Shown in pieces: positions 13,501 to 23,014 of a stretch of DNA of 64,000 nucleotides. The notes beneath the pieces are model-generated. The model did no database searches. It worked only from the letters and a program-made list of their open reading frames with translations, and was not told the origin of the DNA. Both the position numbers and the translations under genes were made by a program. Position 1 is the stretch's first letter; every line of letters begins with the position of its first letter. The stretch is from contig NC_091052.1 in the NCBI RefSeq assembly GCF_963966145.1, forward strand, positions 16,740,001 to 16,804,000, read 5' to 3'. This DNA is from Tenebrio molitor (taxonomy: Eukaryota; Arthropoda; Insecta; Coleoptera; Tenebrionidae).

Positions 13501-16500
13501 GTTTCACACTATGGAAAAATTGCAAAAACGTGTCAATTTTATTCTGACAGTTCCCGTTTTTTTTGCAACCAACTGTAGATATATAATTTTTGCAGCATCA
13601 ACCGTGTAGGTAACATAAAATTATTCAAAAAAAATTTTCATTTTCAAAATATAAATTAGGTAGTATGTCATCGTCTTGAAGTGTGCATATTTACAATAAT
13701 TTGTATAAAATGAGTAAAAAAAGTAAGTTACGTATCAAAATAAGAGAAGTGTACTAAAGTGTGAAATAAAGTTCCCCAAACTGTAAAATAAGGAACTCTT
13801 TCTAAATTTTCACGTCAAAATAGTTATTTACATTAATGCGGTATGCTACATTTTACAGATTGAAACACGGTAAAATGATAAATAGTTTGGTTAGTGTGTA
13901 AAAATCAAGAAACCGTAGCTATTCGAAATGTGTAAACATGTCATTTAGAGTTGAGGAGCCCAAAACATTTATTTCAATACCAGTGATGAGGAAAAATCAC
14001 ATTTTGTTTTTGATCTGGCTGGAATTACTGATGATACTACATTTTTTGCGGCCTCTTGCTGTTAAACTCACTGCAAAACTTTAAGGTTTAAATATATTGT
14101 TTTTTATTTAAAAAAATCTAGAACGAAGCACGCTATAAAATGCCATTTTGTGTAACTTGTATGATTTTGAAGAAGATCTCACTCGTTGCACAAAATGATA
14201 TATTTCCAAACAAGTTAGACAAATCGCTATTATTTCACTTGTGAAAAAAAGATCCACTTTAGACTCACGATATGAATTAAAAAACTACATACTTTTTTAG
14301 TGGTGATGCAAAAACAAGCTTATAATTTTATCAAGCCTAGTAACGATAATTTATTAACTTTTCATCATGATGATGCCGTAAAGATTTTTTTCATACCTAC
14401 CAAATATTTCATGTGTATACAAAGTGGGAACGTGAAAATTTAATTGCAGCATATCCACATAAATAAACGGACACAGATAGCTAATCTGGACGTCCTATAA
14501 TTAAATTATTATAACGTTTTACCTGTTGACCATTGTGATATAATTCCCAATTTCTTTTTTTTTGCTTTAGTAATAACGTTTAAAACTTGTAAAATTTTTG
14601 ATGTTTATATTTTTGCTAATTACTAAAATTATTATTTTACATTTAATTAATTCATAATAGGAAAAGAAAAACAATTAATTAAAGATCAAAATAAAGTCAA
14701 AAAATATTTCCGGTTTATGAACGTTCAAAGTCGAACAGGATATGGGTACAGGGCAAGACTAGGTACTTCTATTTAATATACATCAGACAATGTGCTATGA
14801 GCAACATATCTGGCAATCGCGTACACTACAGAAACAATTAAATGGGGTTCCGTCCAAGAAAGTGATAAAGTGATGTTCACAGAGATACTGTTAAACTAAC
14901 AGACTGTATCCAGTCTAACGCAACACCTCCAACTTCTTAATAGCGAAGTTTTGCAGTATATAGTCTTTCTATTTAGTTCTTCTTTGAATTCTTGCGTTAG
15001 AAAATAACTATCGTAATATCCGTAATATCAGATAAAGGTTTAAATAATACGTATATTCTTTGTACAGGGTTATTCTTATTACAAACATCGTAGTTGGCTG
15101 GCCATTAATTCTAGGGGTGCCGCTTTATATAAATTCTTACATGACAGATTTCCGGTGGTAAAAACTACCGCCAATACCGCCACCTGCGGTACTAGTTTGT
15201 CTGTTACGAGGCTATAAAGCGGCCCATCCAACATTTATTTGGTTTTCTACGCCAACTACGATGCTAGAAACATTATAATACCCCTGTAAAAATAATATAC
15301 GTATTAGATGAGCTATTTCACCTATTAAAAACACGACTTACGATACTATATTTTAAGTATAAGAAAATTTTGACCCCGAAAAACTTCTTATAGTTTGTCC
15401 AGCGAGAGATTGGTTTACATAAAAATCACTAAATTCTGCGCAGAGATAGTAGTATACCTAGCGCGCGTAAAATTTGAAATAGGAATGTATATCCTTCAAA
15501 CAGTAACATTTTTTGCCCTGAAATTAATGCTTTAATTAATGTATTCTAGTGCATTTTGTATTGTTGGGTTACAAGCCTATAATTTAAAGTCTCCCAATCT
15601 CTCGCTGGACGAAGTATAGGAGCTGCTTAAATTCTTGACCAATTATTCTAGTTACTGTAAATTGTAACAACTTTCCCTATAATTCACATTTTTTTCTCAC
15701 AAAATTTTAATGACATTTTTGAATTGATTGCAAATCTGAAAATAGAATGTCAATTACAATTTAAAACATTCACATTTACATTTTATGGTATGTATTTGTA
15801 TTTCACGTATGACACTCTGATTGTGTTTCGAGCCTGTGTTATATGCCAACAGACTGAATATTTTAACAAAATATTAAAATGATAGATATATGTATTTGTC
15901 AAAATTTTAACAGCTGGATTAGATTGCATTTTTGACATTTCTATTATTTTTTACTATCTGATTTTTAATAAAAAATATCAACGCATTAACTAATCCCAAA
16001 TTAACTGTCGTCCAACCATAATTTCTTTGTTTAGATTTAAATATCATGAAAGCTCCAAAAAATATTTGCAAAAAAGATTGAACACTGAAGTGGTACACCG
16101 GGAAAGGGTAGAGTAAAAACACTTCACTAGTTTCAGAACAATTTCGAAGAAATTTGAAATGAAAATTTGTCCTCTCAGAAATGATTTTTCCAAGCAGTCG
16201 ACGCAATTTGCAGAGTAACATTCTGAAAGTGTTCTCGAAAGTTGTAAGTGCTAGTCATTATCATGGTATGTACAGTTGAATTACCTGGCTTTGACGTCTT
16301 TTGCACTTCTCAAAGTTAAGCGGCTTTAAAGACGCCAATTAATTTTCTTCCATTATAGTCGTAACGTTTGATTGTTAAAATATCTCATATCGAATGCCGT
16401 GCAGGCGGACCCTGCAAATTTCGTTATTGTAATTTATCCAAATGAAAGCTCGGTGGCCGTAAGAAGCATCACCTTTGCCTTTTCCCTCAATAATAAGTTT

Positions 16501-19500
16501 GTTTGTTTCTTCCCTCTCTAGGTAAATCTCACCGTGGGAAACAATAAATTCGTTAAGCTGATTAGCAGTGAGTATCGCAGTCGGCTCCGGGTTCCCATTC
16601 GCAATTGAGAGCTAATCCGAATGAACTGCTCAAGTAGATACTGCTTTAAATAATAGGTTCTCTCTAATGCGCTTTAAGATACCACTTATATTTATATTCA
16701 AAGTTAATTTCATCACTGAATTTATTTGGCACGATATGAACGAAGCTCGCCGCTTAAAAAAGCTCAACCCTTATTAAAGTAATTTGATCGTTCTTATTTA
16801 TCTTTTTCTCTTGTTGCAGAAAACCCCAAATTTAGTCAACCCATCCCTAATAACACCGTCGCCGTGGGGCGCGAAGCCATCTTAGCCTGCTTCGTCGAAA
16901 ATCTCGGCTCTTATAAGGTACAGTATACTTCGAAGGCGCTGTCTTGTAATTAAAATCACGACCGTTCGCCTAGTCGATATTAAATGCTCTTGGCACGAAA
17001 GCACCGAACAGAAATGTTTGGAGAAACAATGCACCCTCAAGATATTTACACAGCGTTGAACGGGATTGATCAAGAATTGACAAAAAAATTAATAATGAAT
17101 GACGGGACAACGGTAAAAGCTTGCCCTTTAGTGGTCCAAGTGTAAATGCACCATCGGGGACTCGATGACTCAACTGAGTTTACGTCTTTGGTAATAACAA
17201 AGTTGGCTATAATGGACCAGTTCCTGTGGACAGACGACAGGGAGATACGTATCCATAACTTCAGTTCCCGTCTGGTTTCCTCTGCGTTATTATCCTCCCG
17301 TGATGGTCACAACTGACGTTTCCGCTCTCTGCAGTTACATATTGTGAATAAGAGTGCGCCAAGTTTATTGTCCCCCACTAGTTAGAACTAGTCTGGAGAG
17401 TATACAACGACTGATGGAGACTCGATGAAAATTTAACTCTTGCAAGGAACTGGAGTTTTCTCACTTACCACTTTCATGATTCTTATTTCCAAAGAGAAAC
17501 TACTTCTGACGACGGTATCAGTTGGGACTGCATTTCACATATAGCGACAAAAAAAGCTTGGCACATGAAATGCGCAGAAGAGGAAACGAGAGATACGTAG
17601 ATACGCTACAGTCAATGAAACTTGAAGTGTTTTATTCTGTTTTTCGCATATTTATACACGATCTAGACACCTCAACACATAACAAACAAGTGCGCCCCGC
17701 TAGTGGGGGGGATTTCAGTCCACTACGCATCCATTAGCCATGTGCCAAGCTGTTTCTGTCGAGCTTGTACGTTAATTTGCTAACCGAGCATCGTGGCCAA
17801 GCGCTTAGCGTGGCGCTTTGCATTCGGGAGGTACCGGGTTCAAATCCCGGGGCCGCCGGGCTAATCTGATGTGGTTTTTTTCAACACATCTTGATATGCT
17901 GGGTCAGTATTCACCCCTCAGTACGTACCACATTACTTCCGCACCCATCCTTACCGTACGCATCCCGAATCGTGGGTGAAAAGGTGTTGGAGAGCCTCAG
18001 CAGCCCGCTCTTGCTCGGGGGAACGAAAAATTGCACGTTAGTTTGCTAAAAGGTGGGTTTTGATTCGGATGCAGCTATTATGTTCGAGCCAGTTAACGCT
18101 AACTGAAGTCCTTTAGAATTGCACTGGAACCTACCTGTGTCGTATTATTTCCGGTCAGCCGATCTAGTTGTATCGCACAGTCGGCATTGTTCGAACCTGG
18201 TATGCAGAATATTAACTTGATGTCATGCACAAGAGGGGTAGTTGTTATTATGGCCGGATAAGTTGTAAAGCTGAACGCCGCATAAATCATTGTGAATTTT
18301 TCATTACTAACTTTTTCAGAGGCACTTTTAATGGACGGTTATAAATTCAGATAACAATTTCAAAAGGTTTTCTTTTTAATAAAGAAATGGAAACGGGCGA
18401 CGACGACGCAACTTTTCCCAATCGCGGAGATTAAAAATGCATCCATTTGACGCTCGTTTTATATCCCTGTCGCTAACATGGAAATCGCAGCCAAATTTAT
18501 TTTAATCGGAGCACCATTTCAAACTAAAACAAGCAAACATTATCATCCGGATTGCTCCCTTTGGTTTTGCCTGGCACGACCCAGTTCCTGCGGGATCTGC
18601 ATCAGGATCTCTATCATACAGGAGGTAACCACTTTGATTTCATCGTCGTTCGAAGCTTTGTGGCATGCAAACCGCTCCGAGTCGTGATGAAATTTTTTGA
18701 ATTTTCCATCGATTGGACATTTTTTGGGTTGTTGACGTTATTGATTTCCGACCACCTACACATCAACGACGGGCTTTGTTTAATGCCACTGTTTGCATAT
18801 TTTTTGTACCGGAATCGTAATTATCCTGTGCAGCTTATTGACACCTGGACCGCACAATTTCGCTCGTTGCAATTCAGGATTTCGCTCCATTACTTTGAAA
18901 TTACTGCAGAAACAAACTCGCCCCGCTAATTGGGTGAACATTAAAGTTTGTGTTTGATCGGAAAATGCACCGCGAACTGGGTTTGTCTTACATTTAATAT
19001 TTATCAACTTCAACTTCGGCTTTGACTCCATGAATGTTTTTTTCTTCTGGAGTGAAAACTTTTCGGTGAACAAGCGCCCACGTAAAAACGCACACTTTCT
19101 GGACAGGGTGGTTGTTGAAAGGGTGTAATTCGATATTTTCGTCCAGATATTTGTTCCGATAAATTTTAAATTTCTTCGAGTCGAACCGCGCGCATTCTTT
19201 AAGAAAACTTTGCCAAGTCGACGGAAGCGATCAAATTTTCGAGCCCGGGGGCAACAACTCAACTTTTTTTAATCAATCCGTCTTTCTACGTTTCAGCTTT
19301 TGTCTCGTAATGAAGATTTACCAGAATTAAACGGATTTCACAGCACGTATCGATTCACGTTTCTATATTTCAGTAGCGTGACTAGAGTTGGAGTACTTTT
19401 GCCAGTTCCTAAGGTAAACTCTGTAATTACAACAATTAACAAAACAAGTTGAGTGATTAAAAATAAATTATGAGACAAAAGAGCTGAAAATGTGAACGAG

Positions 19501-22500
19501 TAATTACCTGGCCCGTTTAAGATTTAATAAAATAATTGGGACAAGGGAGGGAAAGTTTATTAAAAATTTCATACAAAGTGCGAGACGTAATATGCGGAAA
19601 CCGCCCCAATTTTCATACGGCACGACGTGGCATGTGTTGGCTTTCTTTCTTCTTTCACTACAATATGGGTTTATATTTAAATTACGCATTGTGATATTTT
19701 ACGGGGCAACCCTACGAGCCCTTCATTCTCCAGTCTTTATTAATACCACCCTTAAAATGTCATACGTATGTAGTAATATTATTTAATCGCGTTAGAAAAT
19801 GTCACAACGGCATTATTAAATTTCTGTTGGGGCGACTTTACAACGTCACAAAACGAATTTTACGACCCCTACAATTACGTTATAATTGTCATCAAGTTCT
19901 TTGTGCTACTTGGCTAATTTTTGTTGCAGGTAGCTTGGCTAAGGGTGGACACTCAGACCATTCTTACTATACACAATCACGTGGTCACAAAGAATCACCG
20001 GATTGGGGTGACGCACAGCGAACTCAAGACTTGGTATCTTCACATAAAAGAAGTGAGGGAGTCCGACAGGGGTTGGTATATGTGTCAAATCAACACCGAC
20101 CCCATGAAGAGTCAGATATGTTATTTGGACGTCGTAGGTGAGACTGGAGCTTAAATTTACGAAAACGGGAAGAACTCTAACGAGGCTGATTTAAAATTTG
20201 TGTCTTGTTAGCGGAGCTTTCGGCGACATGTGTAGAGACAAAATAATAAGAAACTGTACAAAGTTCAAATTCAGTTAAGAAAGACTGGAGCAATAAAACA
20301 ATGCGAACATAAATAAAAGCAGTCTTGATGTAAAAAGCAAACAAGATGAAATTGTTTTTTTTTTTTTGAAGACTTGTACAATATACATTTTTATTTTAGT
20401 TTGTCAAATTAGTTTTTCGTGTTTGAGCTAAATTTGGATCCGAAGCTCCGACATCTAAAACATTTAGATCCCGAACCCTCGTCCTTGGCGCCTCGAAAAT
20501 GGAAACAAAAATCCAATACCCGCCACCAAATAAAATCCTTATCTCATCCTTCAAAGTTTTAAAATAAAGGGTGCAGCGGTCCGATCACGATCGTTTCAGG
20601 ATATGTAACTTTAGCCGTTTTTTCTCCAAGAGTATTTGCCTTTGTCGGCTTTAGACTATATATCTTGTCCGGGAGACGTTCGTTCGCCTAGTCCGGGGGC
20701 TTCAACAATCACAATTGACGTTCTCAAAGCAACGTGATTTATTTTTGCCGTATTACATGAAAAACTCCGGATTTTAATTTCAGTGTCGCCGGATATTTTA
20801 GACTTTCCGACCAGCGCAGACATCGTTGTGGACGAAGGGGCCGACGTGACTCTGCGATGTGTCGCCCGAGGCTCACCGGAACCGTCAATTTTATGGAAAC
20901 GTGAAGACGGACAACTCATACCGTCACGTAGGGGACCAGACGGTGAGTAAATTTTCCGCCAATCGTGCGACAACACGCGTCATGTTTTTATCGCAGCGGC
21001 GAGCGCCAGCGGCCCCACTCTCAACATATCCAAGATTAAGAGGGAGCATATGGGGCCCTATCTCTGCATCGCATCCAACGGAGTCCCTCCTTCCGTCAGC
21101 AAGAGAATCATGGTAGTTGTACAGTGTAAGTAACACACCCATAAAATACGTGCAAAGTACACTTTTATTTCGAATTGTTCTATTCACGGGGGAAGAGGAC
21201 TCATTTAAGATTCTAGCAGCGGAGCTTTAAATTTTAATGAAAGAAAACTTTTGACTACAACTAATTTTAACTTAATCTCAAAACTCAAGCACTTGGCTGA
21301 TGCCGTTACAAAACAAATCAATTTTTAATTCTCCGTTAGGAGCTCTTCTTGTACAAATTCAATACGAATCAGGTATCGGGTGTTCATTTAATTTCTCATC
21401 AAAGTAGGCGTTGAAGAGTCGATTGTGAACGCACCACGGATTGCAGATCACGGATCAGCTGTCTAAATCTAACCTCACTTTTGCGTTGTTTGAGTTTTTA
21501 ATCTGCAGCAAGAAGACTAGAATAAGGAGACCAAGCTTCGAATGACAGCCATGTAATGGAGTGTGCCGATACACGTCGCCCGCGAGGCGGCGCTGTCAGC
21601 GCATAGTTGGATAGCTGTGAATTTTTGATCAAAGTCGCGCAGAAATCGTCAACTATTGTCGGTCAATTTTATAAATTCACAACAAAGAACACCAGCCCCG
21701 AATTCTTTGAAAGTGAATAAATACCGCACTGGTCTTCTTTTTTGAAAGTGTGCAAAATTGAACGAGAAAAGTTGATTTTTCAATCCAACTATGCAATGCC
21801 ATGTTGATTCCGTAAGCGACGTATTTCGCTCTTGCCCTGCAGCGGCGTGGTGCGTTCGCAATCGACTCAAGGCCAACTTTGATGAGAAATTTAAATGAAT
21901 ATAAATGAATGATCAGATGTTATAGATCACATTAATTTGGGTGTATCAAGGTCAGAGTTAATTTCTCTAAAATATGTATGGGCGCAACAAGTAGCCAACT
22001 CTTAATTCTAGAGTGAATCCTTTGGAATCGTTTGAATTTTTCATTAAGCTTTTGGTCTTGTTTTTAATTTAGAATTCAGTTTGATGTGTTCGGTGTGACC
22101 GCAGCTCGAAAGTTAGTGAGTTGTAAATGTTTAATGCAATCAAAGGAATATTATTATCCTGTTTTGAAATAATGATCTTGTTTATGGGGAAAAGTTTGGG
22201 GATCAATAAATATAAACTTTTCGAATGGGGTACGCAGCGGTGTCATTAAAATTCTGTTTGTGACAGTTCCTCCGTCGGTGTGGATTCGGTACCAGTTAGT
22301 GGGAGCATACGACGACCAACAGATCACCCTCGAATGTCATTCGGAAGCATATCCCAAATCCATCAACTACTGGACTAGAGATAATGGAGATATCATTCCG
22401 CACAGTACGTTTCGTGCTGATAGAATAATTGAAGTATCGTGATTGTGCTGTCAACGTGATTTTTTCGCAGGTAGTAAATATGTGCCCGAGATTATAGAAG

Positions 22501-23014
22501 ACGGATACAAGGTGCACATGAAATTGAGCCTGAACCATTTGGGACCACAAGACTACGGCATATACAAATGCATATCAAAAAATTCCTTGGGTGATATGGA
22601 AGGAACAATAAATATTTATAGTGAGCGTTTGATTGTTTATTGATTTTGTCTGTGAATTGTGTCGTTTCCAGGAATTTCTAATCCCGCGCTGAAAAACAGT
22701 TCGCTCCATTTCAAAAGCAAAGGTATCAATATTGTATCAGTTTTTTTAACTATTCGGAAAATGTGTACTACTTTCAGGTTCGAGAAAGGAGGCGAATGAT
22801 GTAACTTATCAAATAGGTTCCACTGAGAAAGGTAACAATCGAGTAAATATTTTAGTTCGGCGGAAAGTTTATTTCATTTTATTATGTTCCAGACCGCGCC
22901 GACTTGCTATTTCTTGGAGATGAATTTTACAGTTGCGCTCATCAACCTAGCGTCTCGCAACTGCTTACGGTTCTGTGGTTACGTGTGCTTCTATACCGCA
23001 TAAAATTCATTTAA
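7417..23014 (+). CDS. Gene A: DIP/lachesin-like three-Ig neuronal surface protein, complete, ten exons
   Basis: Joined exons: 7417-7504, 16820-16917, 19930-20137, 20784-20942, 20997-21125, 22267-22404, 22471-22620, 22672-22722, 22778-22831, 22893-23014. All introns are GT-AG and the frame stays open for 399 codons including TAA. The product has a signal peptide (1 to about 26), Ig1 (about 33-131, Cys53/Cys114, Trp65), Ig2 (132-227, Cys157/Cys208, Trp169), Ig3 (228-323, Cys251/Cys307, Trp263), a Ser/Lys linker and a hydrophobic C-terminus. Family hallmarks are MCQINTDPMKSQ in Ig1, SPDILDFPTS at the Ig2 start and YLCIASNGVPPSVSKR at its end. Known DIPs bind Dpr proteins through Ig1 on neuron surfaces and guide synaptic matching; that role here is by homology. 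It lies tail-to-tail with paralogue gene B. Which DIP subgroup it belongs to cannot be told by eye. Confidence 0.9.
9303..9535. mobile_element. GTTGGATTTTCTCATGGGC-type MITE, copy 1
   Basis: TTGGAGTGTCTCGTGGGCTA at the left and CATGAGAAAATCCAAC at the right are mutual inverses. GACCTTGGAAATATC and GCGCAGATGA are shared with the copies at 33.0 and 62.0 kb. Inside gene A intron 1. Confidence 0.7.
11249..11349. repeat. Foldback repeat
   Basis: GTCCGTTAGGA...TTTACTGCC pairs with GGCAGTAAAAGTCCTAACGGAC; the loop has GAGCTCGCAGAGCGAG. In gene A intron 1. Confidence 0.7.
12482..12579. repeat. Foldback repeat
   Basis: ATATTAATAAAGAGGTAGCA and its inverse TGCTCCCTCTTTATTAATAT, with TTGCTAGCA copies in the loop. 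Confidence 0.75.
12786..12946. mobile_element. Foldback MITE with about 65-bp arms
   Basis: ATGCAACCCACCATACATTT...AAAGCTGGATAT pairs with ATATCCAGCTTT...AAATGTATTGTGGGTTGCAT around an 8-12-base loop; the outer ends are AAGGTAAT and CACCTTG. Confidence 0.8.
13125..13349. mobile_element. Foldback MITE, TATATCGTCGGCTTTC ends
   Basis: TATCGTCGGCTTTCTTTAAA and ACCGTGTA at the left; TACACGG and TTTAAAGAAAGCCGACGATA at the right. Its right border is hit by the next MITE at 13351. Confidence 0.8.
13351..13577. mobile_element. TA-flanked MITE, TACAGTTGGTTGC ends
   Basis: TACAGTTGGTTGCAAAAAAA at the left and TTTTTTTGCAACCAACTGTA at the right. Tc1/mariner-like TA ends. Confidence 0.82.
15062..15288. 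mobile_element. TA-flanked MITE, TACAGGG ends
   Basis: TACAGGGTTATT...CATCGTAGTTGGC and GCCAACTACGATG...AATACCCCTGTA; GCCGCTTTAT pairs with ATAAAGCGGC further in. Confidence 0.8.
15394..15613. mobile_element. Foldback MITE, TTTGTCCAGCGAGAG ends
   Basis: TTTGTCCAGCGAGAGATTGG at the left and CCAATCTCTCGCTGGACGAA at the right; flanks TTATAG and GTATAG suggest a TATAG-type target duplication. Confidence 0.75.
16820..16917 (+). CDS. Gene A exon 2: first half of Ig1
   Basis: Acceptor TTGCAG, donor GTACAG, phase 1 to 0. It encodes NPKFSQPIPNNTVAVGRE, then the first Ig1 cysteine in ILACFVENLGSYK. The split of Ig1 right after GSYK is the usual DIP intron position. It joins in frame to exon 1 across a 9.3-kb intron. 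Confidence 0.9.
16918..19929 (+). other. Gene A intron 2 (3.0 kb)
   Basis: It holds the SINE at 17784-18030. The rest has moderate GC and some open frames on both strands (up to 160 codons, antisense) with no recognisable protein features. Confidence 0.6.
17784..18030 (+). mobile_element. tRNA-derived SINE in gene A intron 2
   Basis: A-box-like TGGCCAAGCGCTTAG (about 17794-17808) and B box GGGTTCAAATCCC (17837-17849) form a tRNA-like head, followed by an unrelated body and a short A-run (GAACGAAAAA). Direct repeats TTGTACGTTAATTTGCTAA (17765-17783) and TTGCACGTTAGTTTGCTAA (18031-18049), with two differences, are the target duplication. Confidence 0.8.
19930..20137 (+). CDS. Gene A exon 3: second half of Ig1
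   Basis: Acceptor TTGCAG, donor GTGAGA, phase 0 to 1. It encodes VAWLRVDTQTILTIHNH through DRGWYMCQINTDPMK and LDVV: the core tryptophan, the D-x-G-x-Y-x-C strand-F motif and the domain end. An extra cysteine (Cys126) sits where family members I recall usually have glycine. Confidence 0.92.
20784..20942 (+). CDS. Gene A exon 4: first part of Ig2
   Basis: Acceptor TTTCAG, donor GTGAGT, phase 1 to 1, 159 bases. It encodes VSPDILDFPTSADIVVDEG, the Cys157 strand LRCVARGSPEPSI and Trp169. Its length and phase match the gene B exon at 60530-60688. Confidence 0.92.
20997..21125 (+). CDS. Gene A exon 5: second part of Ig2
   Basis: Acceptor ATCGCAG, donor GTAAGT, phase 1 to 1, 129 bases after a 54-base intron. 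It encodes GPTLNISKIKREHMGPYLC and IASNGVPPSVSKRIMVVVQ. The NIS sequon is a possible N-glycosylation site. It equals the gene B exon at 56724-56852 in length. Confidence 0.92.
21374..21900. mobile_element. TATCG-family MITE, copy A1 (long)
   Basis: Starts TATCGGGTGTTCATTTAA and GGCGTTGAAGAGTCGATTG; ends with the inverse (CAATCGACTCAAGGCCAAC, TTTAAATGAAT). About 527 bases, inside gene A intron 5. The interior has ATCACGGATCAGCTG and TAACCTCACTTTTGCGTTG, shared with other copies. Confidence 0.8.
22267..22404 (+). CDS. Gene A exon 6: first part of Ig3
   Basis: Acceptor GTGACAG, donor GTACGT, phase 1 to 1, 138 bases. It encodes FPPSVWIRYQLVGAYDDQQ, the Cys251 strand TLECHSEAYPKSI, and NYWTRDNGDIIPH. 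It equals the gene B exon at 56531-56668 in length. Confidence 0.92.
22471..22620 (+). CDS. Gene A exon 7: second part of Ig3
   Basis: Acceptor TTCGCAG, donor GTGAGC, phase 1 to 1, 150 bases. It encodes SSKYVPEIIEDGYKVHMKL, then GPQDYGIYKCISKNSLGD, the canonical strand-F cysteine and the conserved KNSLGD turn. It equals the gene B exon at 52172-52321 in length. Confidence 0.92.
22672..22722 (+). CDS. Gene A exon 8: linker
   Basis: 51 bases, phase 1 to 1, between TTTCCAG and GTATCA. It encodes RISNPALKNSSLHFKSK, a low-complexity membrane-proximal linker. The matching gene B exon at 39138-39182 has 45 bases. Confidence 0.8.
22778..22831 (+). CDS. Gene A exon 9: linker
   Basis: 54 bases, phase 1 to 1, between CTTTCAG and GTAACA. 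It encodes GSRKEANDVTYQIGSTEK. The matching gene B exon at 38610-38666 has 57 bases. Confidence 0.75.
22893..23014 (+). CDS. Gene A exon 10: C-terminus and stop
   Basis: Acceptor GTTCCAG, stop TAA at 23012-23014 followed at once by a second TAA. It encodes DRADLLFLGDEFYSCAHQPS, then the tail SVSQLLTVLWLRVLLYRIKF and a final Ile. The tail is hydrophobic but broken by two arginines and a lysine, so it is a weaker GPI signal than gene B has. An AATAAA at 23174-23179 is a candidate polyadenylation signal. Confidence 0.75.

Larger units (their letters stand above)
7505..16819 (+). other. Gene A intron 1 (9.3 kb)
   Basis: It runs from GTATGA to TTGCAG. Besides the MITEs listed separately (9303, 11249, 12482, 12786, 13125, 13351, 15062, 15394) no gene is seen. 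Its size fits the large regulatory introns of neuronal Ig genes; enhancers cannot be read by eye. Confidence 0.6.

Noticed and set aside
17784..17860. Possible genuine tRNA gene
   Set aside because: A and B boxes are present, but the cloverleaf arms do not pair well, and the unit continues into a body flanked by target duplications, so it is a SINE.
18780..19262. 160-codon open frame on the minus strand inside gene A intron 2, overlapped by a 125-codon plus frame
   Set aside because: Composition shows no domain, no secretion signal and no family pattern; overlapping open frames on both strands in a moderately GC region are expected by chance.
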